Positions 36,332-44,934 of a DNA stretch of 64,000 nucleotides are shown piece after piece. This stretch comes from Curtobacterium sp. TC1 (lineage in GTDB: Bacteria > Actinomycetota > Actinomycetes > Actinomycetales > Microbacteriaceae). The notes under the pieces were generated by a model. It searched no databases and was not told the DNA's origin. It saw only the letters and a program-made list of their open reading frames with translations. Both the position numbers and the translations under genes were made by a program. Location: assembly GCF_019844075.1 (NCBI RefSeq), contig NZ_CP081964.1, positions 1,178,001 to 1,242,000 of the forward strand. Direction: 5' to 3'. The number at the start of each line of letters is the position of its first letter. Within the stretch, counting starts at the first letter, position 1.

Positions 36332-36447
36332 ACGGTCCTCCAGGTGATGGTCGCGCCAACATATCGGTGACGCCCGTCCGCGTCCGCAGACAAGCCCCAG
36401 CTGTGCACCCTTGCGCGCGTGGCCCGCCCTGTGGAGGAACGGACGAG

Positions 36448-36453
36448 TAGCGT
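36448..36453 (+). promoter_or_regulatory. -10 hexamer TAGCGT, leaderless start
   Basis: TAGCGT followed by 7 nt and the ATG at 36461; no Shine-Dalgarno. Confidence 0.45.
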
Positions 36454-36460
36454 CGCGCGC

Positions 36461-36781
36461 ATGGCCAACATCGTCACGCAGATCGCAGACAAGGTACGCC
36501 CGATCGGCGTCTCCACGAACTACGGGGACCCCGTCGAGGTCGGAGACCAGACCCTCATCCCGGTGTCCCTCGGCTGGTTCGGCTTCGGGGGCGGCGGGGA
36601 CGACGAGAACGGCGGCGGTGGTGGCGGCGGCGCGTCGATCCCGGTCGGCGCGTACGTCCGTCGCCCCGGCAAGGACCTCGAGTTCGAGCCGAACCTCATC
36701 TCGCTCGTCGCCGTCAGCATCCCGCTCGTCTGGGTGACCGGCACCGTGCTCCGGAAACTGGTGCGCGTCCTGAAGAAGTAG
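36461..36781 (+). CDS. Small GerW/YtfJ-like membrane protein
   Basis: A 106-residue protein. VGDQTLIPVSLGWFGFGGGGDDENGGGGGGGASIPVGAYV matches the pattern of GerW (YtfJ)-like proteins: an IPVS strand, an FGFG turn, a long Gly run and a second strand. A single hydrophobic helix follows (about 79-97) and a basic KLVRVLKK end. In spore formers GerW acts in spores; non-sporulating actinobacteria carry related proteins of unknown function. Divergent from treX, leaderless in appearance, and followed by the strongest GGGAGGC-family terminator in the window. Confidence 0.7.
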   Translation: MANIVTQIADKVRPIGVSTNYGDPVEVGDQTLIPVSLGWFGFGGGGDDENGGGGGGGASIPVGAYVRRPGKDLEFEPNLISLVAVSIPLVWVTGTVLRKLVRVLKK

Positions 36782-36785
36782 CGAC

Positions 36786-36835
36786 GATCGGACGGGAGGC
36801 CCGTGGCGGACCCGCCACGGGCCTCCCGTCCGATC
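36786..36835 (+). terminator. GGGAGGC-family terminator, 24-bp stem
   Basis: GATCGGACGGGAGGCCCGTG (continuing GCGG) pairs perfectly with its complement across a 2-nt gap. It isolates the small membrane protein gene from the thiamine operon. Confidence 0.8.
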
Positions 36836-36836
36836 C

Positions 36837-36877
36837 GTGGTCGCGACCCGTCATGTGGTCGCGACCACGTCTAGACT
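36837..36877 (+). promoter_or_regulatory. Promoter with two operator-like palindromes upstream of the TPP riboswitch
   Basis: GTGGTCGCGACC occurs twice (36837-36848 and 36855-36866), 18 bp apart; each contains the palindrome GGTCGCGACC, and the second extends to GTGGTCGCGACCAC. A TAGACT -10 follows at 36872-36877. This suggests a DNA-binding regulator in addition to the riboswitch. Confidence 0.5.
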
Positions 36878-36888
36878 GCTGGGACACA

Positions 36889-36975
36889 CACGGGAGTCCG
36901 GGACCGCCGGGCTGAGAGGGAGCGAGTGGCGCTCCGACCGTCGAACCTGATCCGGATCATGCCGGCGCAGGGAGG
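36889..36975 (+). ncRNA. TPP riboswitch (THI element)
   Basis: The conserved thiamine-pyrophosphate aptamer parts appear in order: the P2/P3 core GGGCTGAGAGGG (36909-36920), a short variable stem, then GACC followed by GAACCTGATCCGGATCATGC and GCGCAGGGA (to about 36972). It lies directly upstream of ykoE. GGAGGAG, the likely ribosome binding site, immediately follows the aptamer, so control of translation by hiding it is likely. Confidence 0.93.
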
Positions 36976-36986
36976 AGTCCAGCACC

Positions 36987-37625
36987 ATGTCTTCTGGCAC
37001 GTCATCAACCGTCCACACCGCCCCGCGGCGTTCGCTGCGCTGGCGGGTCGTCGACATCGTCGTCGCGAGCGTGCTCGCGGTGGCACTCGGCGTCGTCTTC
37101 CGGCTCTGGGAGTTCGGCTACGAACCCATCAGCGCCGTCATGGACCTCGTCCTGCCGGGGACGAAAGCGCTGTTCGGCGGGGTCTGGCTGCTCGCCGGCC
37201 CACTCGTCGCCATCGTCGTCCGCAAGCCCGGCGCCGCACTCTACGGTGAGATGGTCGCCGCGTCCGTCGAAGCGCTCTTCGGCACCCAGTGGGGCTGGCT
37301 GACGCTCGAGGCCGGGCTCGTCCAGGGCCTCGGAGCCGAGATCGTCCTCGCACTCTTCCTGTACCGCGTGTACCGGCTGCCGGTCGTCGTCCTGGCGGGC
37401 GCCGCGGCCGGCCTCGCGCTCGGCATCAACGACACCGTGCTGTGGTACCCCGGCCTCGACGCCGCGTTCAAGGTCGTCTACGTCGTCTGCGCGATCATCT
37501 CGGGCGCGGTCATCGCGGGTGCCGGCTCGTGGTTGCTCGTCCGCGCACTCGCCCGCACCGGCGTGCTGTCCTCGTTCGCGGCGGGTCGCGAGCACAGCCG
37601 ACGTCGGCCGCGCGAACTGGTGTGA
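36987..37625 (+). CDS. ykoE: ECF transporter S component for thiamine/HMP (YkoE)
   Basis: A 212-residue membrane protein, the substrate-specific subunit of an energy-coupling-factor importer for hydroxymethylpyrimidine or thiamine. About six hydrophobic segments follow a basic N-terminus; LWEFGYEPISAVMDLVLPGTKALFGGVWLLAGPL and KPGAALYGEMVAASVEALFG are characteristic of YkoE. The TPP riboswitch directly upstream links it to thiamine. ATG 36987 has GGAGGAG about 10 nt upstream. Its stop overlaps the GTG of the fused ATPase-transmembrane gene. Confidence 0.93.
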   Translation: MSSGTSSTVHTAPRRSLRWRVVDIVVASVLAVALGVVFRLWEFGYEPISAVMDLVLPGTKALFGGVWLLAGPLVAIVVRKPGAALYGEMVAASVEALFGTQWGWLTLEAGLVQGLGAEIVLALFLYRVYRLPVVVLAGAAAGLALGINDTVLWYPGLDAAFKVVYVVCAIISGAVIAGAGSWLLVRALARTGVLSSFAAGREHSRRRPRELV

Positions 37626-40126
37626 GGGTGTCCGCTCCGTCGTCGACGTCCCCGGGCGCCGTCGGCGTGCGCGCCGCACGCATCGCGTTCCGCGGCTGGG
37701 GGTGGCGCTACCCCGAACGCGCCGAGTGGGCCGTCCGCGGTGTCGACCTGAGCGTCGAGCCGGGGGAGCGGGTCGCGATCGTCGGACCGTCCGGCTCCGG
37801 CAAGTCGACGCTGCTCCGAGCGGTCGCCGCCGTCCTGCCCGACGAACCCGACGCCACCGACGACACGGCTGCCTCCGCGCAGGGCTCGGTCCTGGTCGAC
37901 GGTGCCGACCCCCGCGCGGTCCGCGGGCGTGTCGGCCTCGTCATGCAGGACCCCGAAGCGCACACCGTGATGTCGCGGATCGGTGACGACGTGGCGTTCG
38001 GCTGTGAGAACCTCGGCGTCCCGCGCGAGGAGACCTGGGCGCGGGTGCGGTCCGCCCTCGAGGTCGTCGGGCTCGACCTGCCCCTCGACCGTTCCACCGC
38101 GATGCTGTCCGGCGGCCAGCGGCAACGGCTGGCGCTCGCCGGGGTGCTCGCGATGCGTCCGGGAGCCCTCGTGCTCGACGAACCCTGCGCGAACCTCGAC
38201 CCGGCCGGCGTGCTCCAGGTGCACGACGCCGTCCGGGCGCTGCTCGACGAGACCGGGGCGACCCTGCTCGTGGTGGAGCACCGGATCGGCACCTGGCTCG
38301 ACCTGGTCGACCGGCTCGTGCTGCTCGCACCCGGCGGCGGAGTCGTCGCGGACGGCGCCCCGGCCGAGGTCCTCGCCCACCACGGCGCCGCGCTCACCGC
38401 GGCCGGGGTGTGGGTGCCCGGCGCCGAGCCCGGACGTGGTGCGGCCCGCGGGCGCCGTGCCGCTGCGCGAGCGGGCGAAACACCCGGGTCGGCCGCCGAG
38501 GGCACCGCGGCATTTCGCCCGCTCGGCGCGGGGAAGGGCGCGGGGGTGGGCGCGGCGCTGCTCGAGGCCCGGGACCTCGGGACCGCCCGCGGCAAGCGGC
38601 AGCGGGTGGGCAGCGGGATCGACCTCGAGCTCCGAGCCGGTCAGGTCCTGGCGGTCACGGGACCGAACGGCATCGGCAAGTCGACGCTCGGCCTCACGCT
38701 CGCGGGGCTCCTGCCTCCGGCCGCGGGGGAACTCTCGGCGACGACGGAACTCGCCGCCGGCCTCGACCCCGCACCGCACACCTGGTCGAGCCGCGAGCTG
38801 TCCGCCCGCATCGGCACCGTCTTCCAGGACCCCGAGCACCAGTTCGTCGCCCGCTCCGTCCGCGAAGAGGTCGAGGCCGGCCCCAGAGCGCTCGGCACGC
38901 CGGACGCCGCGGACCGGGCGGACGCGCTCCTCGGCGAGTTCGGCCTCGCCCACCTCGCCGACGCCAACCCCTTCACGCTGTCCGGCGGCGAACAGCGACG
39001 GCTCGCCATCGCCGCGGTGGTCGCCGCCCGGCCGCCCGTCGTCGTGCTCGACGAACCGACCTCCGGGCAGGACCGCGCCACGTGGGACGCCGTCGTCCGG
39101 CACCTCGGAGCGCTCGCCGACGCCGGCACCACCATCGTCGCCGTCACGCACGACCGCGACCTGATCCGTGCACTCGACGCCGAGGAGGTCGCGCTCGCGG
39201 CGGACGGCGCCCAGCGTGTGGACGGCACCCAGCGTGTGGACGGCGACCAAGGGCGCGCGGAACGCGACCAGGGGGGTGCGACGGCGCCCACCCCGGCGAC
39301 GGTGCCGACGACGTCGAGCCGAACCGCGCCTCCAGACCGAACAGACGCAACGACCGCGACCGCCCCCGCGACCGACCACCACCGCGGCGTCCGCGCCGTC
39401 CAACCGGTCGCCGCACTCGTCGGCGTCCTCGCACTCGGCGTGTGCCTCGTGCTGAGCCTGGACGTCGTGTCCGCAGCCGTCGCCCTCGCCCTCGAGCTCG
39501 CCCTGCTGCCGCTCCTGCGGCTGCCGGTGCGGACCCTGCTGCTGCGGGTGTCCCCGGTCCTGGTGGCCGTGCCGCTCACGGCGGTGAGCATCGCGCTGTA
39601 CGGACGACCCTCCGGGCGGGAGTGGTTCGACTTCGGCTTCGCCCACGTCACCGACGGGTCGCTGACGCTCGCGCTGGCAACGGCTCTGCGCGTGCTCGCG
39701 GTGGGGCTGCCCGCGGTCGCGTTGTTCGTGCGCGTCGACCCGACCGACCTGGCCGACGGGCTCGCGCAGGTGCTGCGACTGCCCGCGCGGTTCGTGCTCG
39801 GAGCGCTCGCGGCCATCCGGATGATGACGCTGCTCGTTGACGACTGGCGGCAGCTCGCGATGGCGCGGCGAGCTCGGGGGCTTGCCGACACCGGGCGGCT
39901 GCGGCGTGGGGCATCGATGGCGTTCGCGCTGCTGGTCCTGGCACTGCGTCGCGCGACGACGTTGGCGGTGGCGATGGAGTCGCGTGGGTTCGGGGCTCCC
40001 GGACGACGGACGTGGGCGCGGGTCGCGCGGTTCGCGGGGCCGGAGTGGGCGATGGTCGCGGTGCTCGTCGGGATCGGCGTGGTGTCGATCGCGGTCGCGG
40101 TGGCAGCGGGGACCTGGCGTGTCTGA
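37622..40126 (+). CDS. Fused ECF ATPase-ATPase-transmembrane protein (YkoD-YkoC)
   Basis: An 834-residue three-part protein. ATPase 1 (about 15-260): GPSGSGKST, LSGGQRQRL, ALVLDEPCANLD. ATPase 2 (about 310-510): GPNGIGKST, LSGGEQRRL, VVVLDEPTSGQD. The C-terminal part (about 585-834) is an ECF T component with several helices and the coupling motif MARRARGL. In Bacillus the ATPase and T component are separate (ykoD, ykoC); here they are fused, so one polypeptide with YkoE would make the importer. The linker between the ATPases (about residues 279-303) is encoded by a GAGCGGGCGAAA element. A GTG at 37628 is an alternative start. Confidence 0.9.
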   Translation: MRVSAPSSTSPGAVGVRAARIAFRGWGWRYPERAEWAVRGVDLSVEPGERVAIVGPSGSGKSTLLRAVAAVLPDEPDATDDTAASAQGSVLVDGADPRAVRGRVGLVMQDPEAHTVMSRIGDDVAFGCENLGVPREETWARVRSALEVVGLDLPLDRSTAMLSGGQRQRLALAGVLAMRPGALVLDEPCANLDPAGVLQVHDAVRALLDETGATLLVVEHRIGTWLDLVDRLVLLAPGGGVVADGAPAEVLAHHGAALTAAGVWVPGAEPGRGAARGRRAAARAGETPGSAAEGTAAFRPLGAGKGAGVGAALLEARDLGTARGKRQRVGSGIDLELRAGQVLAVTGPNGIGKSTLGLTLAGLLPPAAGELSATTELAAGLDPAPHTWSSRELSARIGTVFQDPEHQFVARSVREEVEAGPRALGTPDAADRADALLGEFGLAHLADANPFTLSGGEQRRLAIAAVVAARPPVVVLDEPTSGQDRATWDAVVRHLGALADAGTTIVAVTHDRDLIRALDAEEVALAADGAQRVDGTQRVDGDQGRAERDQGGATAPTPATVPTTSSRTAPPDRTDATTATAPATDHHRGVRAVQPVAALVGVLALGVCLVLSLDVVSAAVALALELALLPLLRLPVRTLLLRVSPVLVAVPLTAVSIALYGRPSGREWFDFGFAHVTDGSLTLALATALRVLAVGLPAVALFVRVDPTDLADGLAQVLRLPARFVLGALAAIRMMTLLVDDWRQLAMARRARGLADTGRLRRGASMAFALLVLALRRATTLAVAMESRGFGAPGRRTWARVARFAGPEWAMVAVLVGIGVVSIAVAVAAGTWRV
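38469..38524 (+). repeat. GAGCGGGCGAAA element inside the ykoD-ykoC coding sequence
   Basis: 56 bp, perfect 12-bp ends, same sense as the gene (AAACACC to GCATTTC). It supplies codons for the inter-ATPase linker (about ARAGETPGSAAEGTAAFRPL) without a stop or a frameshift. Confidence 0.9.
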
Positions 40127-40670
40127 TGCGACCGAGGCGGCGAGCGGCGACGGTCTCGCCGCGGGTGTCGCCGCAGCCGCTGCCGGCGCCGCGGCGGCGT
40201 CGGGAGGGCGCCGCGTGGTGCTCGTCGACGGCCGCTCCGGCACCGGCAAGACGACCCTCGGCGACCAGCTCGCCCGGCTGCTGGGAGCGCAGGTCGTGCA
40301 CCTCGACGACGTCTACCCGGGGTGGGACGGACTGCGCGCGGCGGCCGACGCCGTGGTCCGTGACGTGCTCGGCGCACCCAGCGGGTACCGCCGGTGGGAC
40401 TGGGCGACCGACGGTCCTGCGGAGTGGACCGCCGTCGACCCCGACATGCCGATCGTGATCGAGGGCTGCGGGGCGGTGTCCCGGGCGTCGGTGGCGCTCG
40501 CCTCGCTGGCGGTGTGGCTCGAGGCCGACGACGCAGTCCGGTGGGACCGGGCGATCGGCCGCGACGGCGACACCTTCGCGCGCGAGTGGGACCGGTGGGC
40601 GGCGCAGGAGCAGGACTTCATCGCCGCCGAGGACCCGGCGTCCCTAACCGACGTAGTGCTGCGGACGTAG
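40119..40670 (+). CDS. P-loop nucleoside/uridine-kinase-like protein
   Basis: A 183-residue cytoplasmic P-loop NTPase. Walker A is VDGRSGTGKTTLGDQLA (about 31-40 for the loop), followed by VVHLDDVYPGWDGLRAA, a strand-Asp-Asp pattern shared with uridine and phosphoribulokinase-like kinases, and RWDWATDGPAEWTAVDPDMPIVIEGCGAVSR. GTG 40119 overlaps the stop of the fused transporter gene, so it is the third gene of the TPP-controlled operon. A role in phosphorylating an imported pyrimidine is possible, but it does not resemble ThiD or thiamine kinase; the substrate is unknown. Confidence 0.82.
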   Translation: MSDATEAASGDGLAAGVAAAAAGAAAASGGRRVVLVDGRSGTGKTTLGDQLARLLGAQVVHLDDVYPGWDGLRAAADAVVRDVLGAPSGYRRWDWATDGPAEWTAVDPDMPIVIEGCGAVSRASVALASLAVWLEADDAVRWDRAIGRDGDTFAREWDRWAAQEQDFIAAEDPASLTDVVLRT

Positions 40671-40680
40671 CGCGGTCGCC

Positions 40681-40782
40681 CGAGTCTCGGGCCGTGCCGC
40701 GCCGAGTCTCGGGCTGAGCGACAGATCACGCACGCACGAGCGCGAGAACTGTCGCTCACCGCGAAACTCGGGCCGTGCCGCC
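40681..40782. repeat. Inverted and direct repeats between convergent genes
   Basis: GAGCGACAG (40716-40724) pairs with CTGTCGCTC (40749-40757), the latter overlapping the MFS stop codon; a probable two-way terminator. Around it GAGTCTCGGGCCGTGCC-like sequence occurs at 40682, partly at 40704, and as GAAACTCGGGCCGTGCC near 40763. The GCGACAG core resembles the 25-bp repeat at 29752. Confidence 0.6.
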
Positions 40783-42120
40783 GCCCGCGCCCGCACGCGC
40801 CCGCGCAGCGGGGTCCACCGCGAACACCGCCGCCACGATGGTCAGCACCGCGTACACCCCGAGGTACCCGCACAGGATCCACGGCGAGCCCCCACCGAGC
40901 TCCACGAACACCGCGGCCAGCAGCGGCGTCAGTCCCACCGAGAAGATCGACCCGATCTGGTACCCGAGCGACATCCCCGAGTACCGCCGCCCGGTCGGGA
41001 ACTGCTCCGCGAACCAGGCTGCCTGCGGCCCGTAGATGCTGTCGTGGAACACGCACATCCCGATGAGCGCCACGAGCGGCAGCAGCACGAGCGGCCCGGC
41101 GTCGAGGAACGCGAAGAACGGCCAGATGAGCACCGCGATGCCCACTGCCGACCAGATCGTGAGCACGCGGCGACCCACTCGGTCGGACAGCCAGCCCCAG
41201 AACGGCGTCGACACGAGCGACACCGCCGAGATCACGAGCACGGCCTGCAACCCCGCATCGGAGCCGGACGGTCCCCGCACGGCCGCGAGGTAGGTCAGCG
41301 AGTACGTCGTCAGGATCGAGTACAGCGCGGGCTGCACCAGGCGCAGTCCGGCCGTCACCAGGATCGCGCGCGGGTGGTGCCGGATCGCCTGCCAGACCGG
41401 GAACCGCTCGACCCCGCCGGAGGCCCGCAGCTCCTGGAACACCGGAGCGTCCTGCACGCCGAGCCGGATCACCAGGCCGACCGCCACGATCACCGCGGAG
41501 AACAGGAACGGCAGCCGCCACCCCCAGGCGAGGAACACCTCGGTGCCGAGCAGCGAGCGCACCAGGGTGAACACGCCGGTCGCGAGCAGCATCCCGCCCG
41601 CCGACCCCATCTGCGTGAACGCCCCGAACAGCCCGCGGTGCCGCTCGGGTGCGTGCTCGACGGACAGGAGCGCCGACCCGCCCCACTCCGCGCCGGCCGC
41701 GACGCCCTGCAGCAGCCGCAGGAACACCAGCGCGACCACGGCACCGACACCGATGCTCGCTGCCGACGGCACGACACCGATCAGCGTCGACGCGATGCCC
41801 ATCAGCACCAGGGACGCGACGAGCAGCTTCTTGCGTCCGATGCGGTCGCCCAGGTGGCCGGCGATCACCCCGCCGAGCGGCCGCGCGACGAAGCCGACCC
41901 CGTAGGTCGCGAACGACGCGATCACGCCGACGGCGGGCGTCACCGACGGGAAGAACGTCGGCGCGAACACCAGGGCGGATGCCGTCGCGTACAGGTAGAA
42001 GTCGTAGTACTCGACCGTCGTGCCGACGAACGAGGCCAGGGCGACGCGACGGCGGGTCGCGGTGGTCGACGGTGCGGCGGGAGGGCCGGGAGGCGCGGTG
42101 ACGGTACTCGGGGTCGGCAT
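40756..42120 (-). CDS. MHS-type MFS transporter
   Basis: A 454-residue permease with 12 predicted helices of the metabolite:H+ symporter family (ProP/ShiA-like). VALASFVGTTVEYYDFYLYATASALVF in helix one, GHLGDRIGRKKLL after helix two and GVAAGAEWGGSALLSVEHAPERHRG are diagnostic. It is divergent from the monooxygenase gene with about 100 bases between, which suggests a shared regulatory region and possibly import of the compound that the monooxygenase pair degrades. The substrate is unknown. Confidence 0.9.
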   Translation of the reverse strand: MPTPSTVTAPPGPPAAPSTTATRRRVALASFVGTTVEYYDFYLYATASALVFAPTFFPSVTPAVGVIASFATYGVGFVARPLGGVIAGHLGDRIGRKKLLVASLVLMGIASTLIGVVPSAASIGVGAVVALVFLRLLQGVAAGAEWGGSALLSVEHAPERHRGLFGAFTQMGSAGGMLLATGVFTLVRSLLGTEVFLAWGWRLPFLFSAVIVAVGLVIRLGVQDAPVFQELRASGGVERFPVWQAIRHHPRAILVTAGLRLVQPALYSILTTYSLTYLAAVRGPSGSDAGLQAVLVISAVSLVSTPFWGWLSDRVGRRVLTIWSAVGIAVLIWPFFAFLDAGPLVLLPLVALIGMCVFHDSIYGPQAAWFAEQFPTGRRYSGMSLGYQIGSIFSVGLTPLLAAVFVELGGGSPWILCGYLGVYAVLTIVAAVFAVDPAARARAGAGGGTARVSR

Positions 42121-42222
42121 GCCTCAGGAGCATGGTCGTCTCCAGGGCCGCGGGGAACACCGCGCGTAACGGAAGGTCACGTCGCTGTCGTCGGGCGGTG
42201 CCCGCCGACCACGATGGGACGC

Positions 42223-43659
42223 ATGAGCGATGCACCGAACCGTCCGCTGCGCTTCGCGGCCTTCGTCATGAACACGACGTCGCACATCCAGCACGGCCTG
42301 TGGCGGCACCCGGACGCCCGCCAGGCCGACTTCGACAACGTGACGCTCTGGACCGACCTGGCGAAGACGCTCGAGCGCGGCAAGTTCGACGCCGTGTTCT
42401 TCGCCGACGTCGTCGGTACCTACGGTCCCGGCCGCGGCGACTACTCGACCAACCTGCGCGAGGGACTGCAGATCCCCTCGAACGACCCCTCGATGCTGCT
42501 CTCCGCGCTCGCCGTGTCGACCGAGCACCTCGGCCTGGCGTTCACGTCGAGCGTCATCCAGGCGCACCCGTTCGACTTCGCCCGCAGGGTCTCCACGCTC
42601 GACCACATCACGCGGGGCCGCATCGGCTGGAACGTCGTCACGAGTGCGCTCGACAGCGCCGCCCGCAACTTCGGCGCCGACCGGCTCGAGGAGCACGACG
42701 AGCGCTACGTCTGGGCCGAGGAGTACCTCGAGGTCTGCACGAAGCTCTGGGAGGGCTCGTGGGAGGACGGCGCCGTGCTGAAGGACCCGGTCCGCGGCTA
42801 CGCCGACCCCGACAAGGTGCACCGCATCGACCACCACGGCACCCGCTACGACGTGCAGGGTCCGCACCTCAGCGCGCCCAGCCCGCAGCGCACGCCGGTG
42901 CTCTTCCAGGCCGGCTCCTCGCCCGCCGGTCGGGCCTTCGCGGCACGGAACGCCGAGGCCCAGTTCATCCTGACCTCGAACCGGGACGCCACCGAGCAGC
43001 TCATCCGCGAGACCCGCGACCTCGCCCAGGCCGCGGGCCGCCAGCGGGAGGACATCGCGTTCTTCCTCGGGCTGACGTTCGTCACCGGCTCGACCGAAGC
43101 CGAGGCGAAGGCCAAGGAAGCGGAGATCGACGAGTACCTGGCCGCCGACGGGTTCCTGGTGCACTCGAACCTCGGCTTCGACCCGGACACCGGCGAGGCC
43201 CTCGATCCGGACACCCCGCTGTCCGAGGTCCGCACCCACGCCGGGCAGTCGCACCTGCAGTGGCTCCGTGAGGCCGCCGGCGACCGCGAACCCACGATCG
43301 CCGACCTCGCACGCCTGTCCGCGAAGCTCCGCGCCCGGGTCGTCGGCACGCCGGAGCAGATCGCCGACGAGCTCGCCGACTGGCAGCGGGTCGGCGTCGA
43401 CGGCGTCAACGTCATCAACTGGACGCTGCCCGGTTCGTACGAGGAGTTCGTCGACCACATCGCCCCGACCCTGCAGGAGCGTGGCCTGATGCAGTCCGAG
43501 TACCGCGCGGGCACCCTGCGCGAGAAGCTCTTCGGGCACGCGCAGCTGCCCGACTCGCACCCCGCCCGGCAGTGGCGCGGCGCGTTCTCCGGTGGCGCGA
43601 GCGGCGCGACCGCGGCCCACCCGGACGACGCACCCCGTGCCGTGGAGGTGCCCGCATGA
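42223..43659 (+). CDS. LLM-class flavin-dependent monooxygenase (NtaA/SnaA/DszA type)
   Basis: A 478-residue bacterial-luciferase-like monooxygenase that needs reduced FMN from a separate reductase. RFAAFVMNTTSHIQHGLWRHPDARQADF, FADVVGTYG, NDPSMLLSALAVSTEHLGLAFTSS and DHITRGRIGWNVVTS are signatures of the NtaA/SnaA/DszA branch, which attacks chelators, sulfones and similar compounds. ATG 42223 is used; an ATG at 42214 is possible. Its stop overlaps the dehydrogenase-like gene (ATGA), so both act together. The substrate is not evident. Confidence 0.9.
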   Translation: MSDAPNRPLRFAAFVMNTTSHIQHGLWRHPDARQADFDNVTLWTDLAKTLERGKFDAVFFADVVGTYGPGRGDYSTNLREGLQIPSNDPSMLLSALAVSTEHLGLAFTSSVIQAHPFDFARRVSTLDHITRGRIGWNVVTSALDSAARNFGADRLEEHDERYVWAEEYLEVCTKLWEGSWEDGAVLKDPVRGYADPDKVHRIDHHGTRYDVQGPHLSAPSPQRTPVLFQAGSSPAGRAFAARNAEAQFILTSNRDATEQLIRETRDLAQAAGRQREDIAFFLGLTFVTGSTEAEAKAKEAEIDEYLAADGFLVHSNLGFDPDTGEALDPDTPLSEVRTHAGQSHLQWLREAAGDREPTIADLARLSAKLRARVVGTPEQIADELADWQRVGVDGVNVINWTLPGSYEEFVDHIAPTLQERGLMQSEYRAGTLREKLFGHAQLPDSHPARQWRGAFSGGASGATAAHPDDAPRAVEVPA

Positions 43660-44921
43660 CGGACGCGACGACGACCGACGGGCGCACACCGGGCCTCCCG
43701 GCCGACCGCCTGGCCACGCTGCGGGCGCGCTTCGCACCGGTGTTCGCGACCATCCGCGAGGGCGCGGTCGAGCGTGAGCTCGCCTCCGGTGCTCCCGGCG
43801 ACCGGCCGCTGCCGCACGCCGAGGTCCGCGCGCTGGCTGACGCGGGGTTCGGACGGTTGCGCGTGCCGGAGGACCGGGGCGGCTTCGGCGTGACCCTTGT
43901 CGAACTCGTGCAGCTGGTGGCGGACCTGGCGGCGGCGGACTCGAACATCGCGCACCTGTGGCGGGGACACTTCGGGTACACCGAGCTCGTGCTGCTCCGG
44001 CCGGACTCCGGATCGCGCGACGAGTGGCTCGACCGGATCGTCGACGGCGCGATCATCGGGAACGCGACCTCGGAGCGGACCGGCACGACCCTGGCCGACA
44101 TCTCGACGACGGTGACGCCGGCCGGTGGTTCCCTCCGCCTCGACGGTCGGAAGTTCTACTCGACCGGCACGCTCTACGCGGACTGGATCTACCTGGCGGC
44201 GGACCGCGACGGGGAACGCGTGACGTTCGCCGTCGACGCCACCGCACCCGGCGTGACGAGCGTCGACGACTGGGACGGCTTCGGGCAGCGGCTGACCGCG
44301 TCCGGCACCACCGTGTTCGACGGGGTGCCGGTCGACCCCGCTGCGGTGTCGGCGTACCGGGACGCCCCGCTCTCGCACATCCAGGCCTTCTACCAGCTGT
44401 ACCTGCTGGCGGTCCTCGCGGGGATCGGGCAGGCGGCGTCCGACGACGCCGTGGCGTTCGTCCGACCACGGACCCGCACGTACATCCACGCGAACGCGGC
44501 CACGCCGGGGGAGGACCCGCAGGTCCTGGCGGTCCTCGGTCGGCTGTCGAGCGGGGCCTTCACCGCCCGGTCACTGGTCGCCGCCGCGGCGGGACTGCTC
44601 GACGCCGTGGTCGCGACGAACGAACCCGGGGTCGGCGTGGACCGCGTGCTGCTCGACGCGGCCGAGAACGCCGTGTACCAGGCACAGGTCGAGATCGGGC
44701 CGCGGGTGCTGCGGTCGGCGTCCGAGCTGTTCGAGGTCGGTGGGGCGTCAGCTGCCGACCGGACGCGCGCGCTGGACCGGCACTGGCGGAACGCGCGCGT
44801 GGTGGCGTCGCACAACCCGGCGGTCTACAAGGAGCGGCTCGTGGGGGAGTACGCGCTGCACGGGCGGGGGCCGGTGGGTGCGTGGGAGAAGTACCACGAG
44901 GTGGGGCCGACGCGGTTCTGA
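43656..44921 (+). CDS. Acyl-CoA dehydrogenase-like flavoprotein (DszC/SfnB-like)
   Basis: A 421-residue protein with the acyl-CoA dehydrogenase fold. The helical N-terminus, GRLRVPEDRGGFGVTLVELVQLVADLAAADSNIAHLWRGH and the beta domain TSERTGTTLADISTTVTPAGGSLRLDGRKFYSTGTLYADW resemble the DszC/SfnB group, which are flavin monooxygenases rather than true dehydrogenases. The catalytic Glu of real acyl-CoA dehydrogenases is not obvious. It is co-translated with the upstream LLM monooxygenase, a pairing known in organosulfur use (an inference here). Confidence 0.87.
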   Translation: MTDATTTDGRTPGLPADRLATLRARFAPVFATIREGAVERELASGAPGDRPLPHAEVRALADAGFGRLRVPEDRGGFGVTLVELVQLVADLAAADSNIAHLWRGHFGYTELVLLRPDSGSRDEWLDRIVDGAIIGNATSERTGTTLADISTTVTPAGGSLRLDGRKFYSTGTLYADWIYLAADRDGERVTFAVDATAPGVTSVDDWDGFGQRLTASGTTVFDGVPVDPAAVSAYRDAPLSHIQAFYQLYLLAVLAGIGQAASDDAVAFVRPRTRTYIHANAATPGEDPQVLAVLGRLSSGAFTARSLVAAAAGLLDAVVATNEPGVGVDRVLLDAAENAVYQAQVEIGPRVLRSASELFEVGGASAADRTRALDRHWRNARVVASHNPAVYKERLVGEYALHGRGPVGAWEKYHEVGPTRF

Positions 44922-44934
44922 GGGGCGGCGCCCG

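Noticed and set aside
41044..42222. Plus-strand frame preceding the LLM monooxygenase
   Set aside because: Antisense to the MHS transporter; the translation is His/Arg/Gln-rich without motifs.
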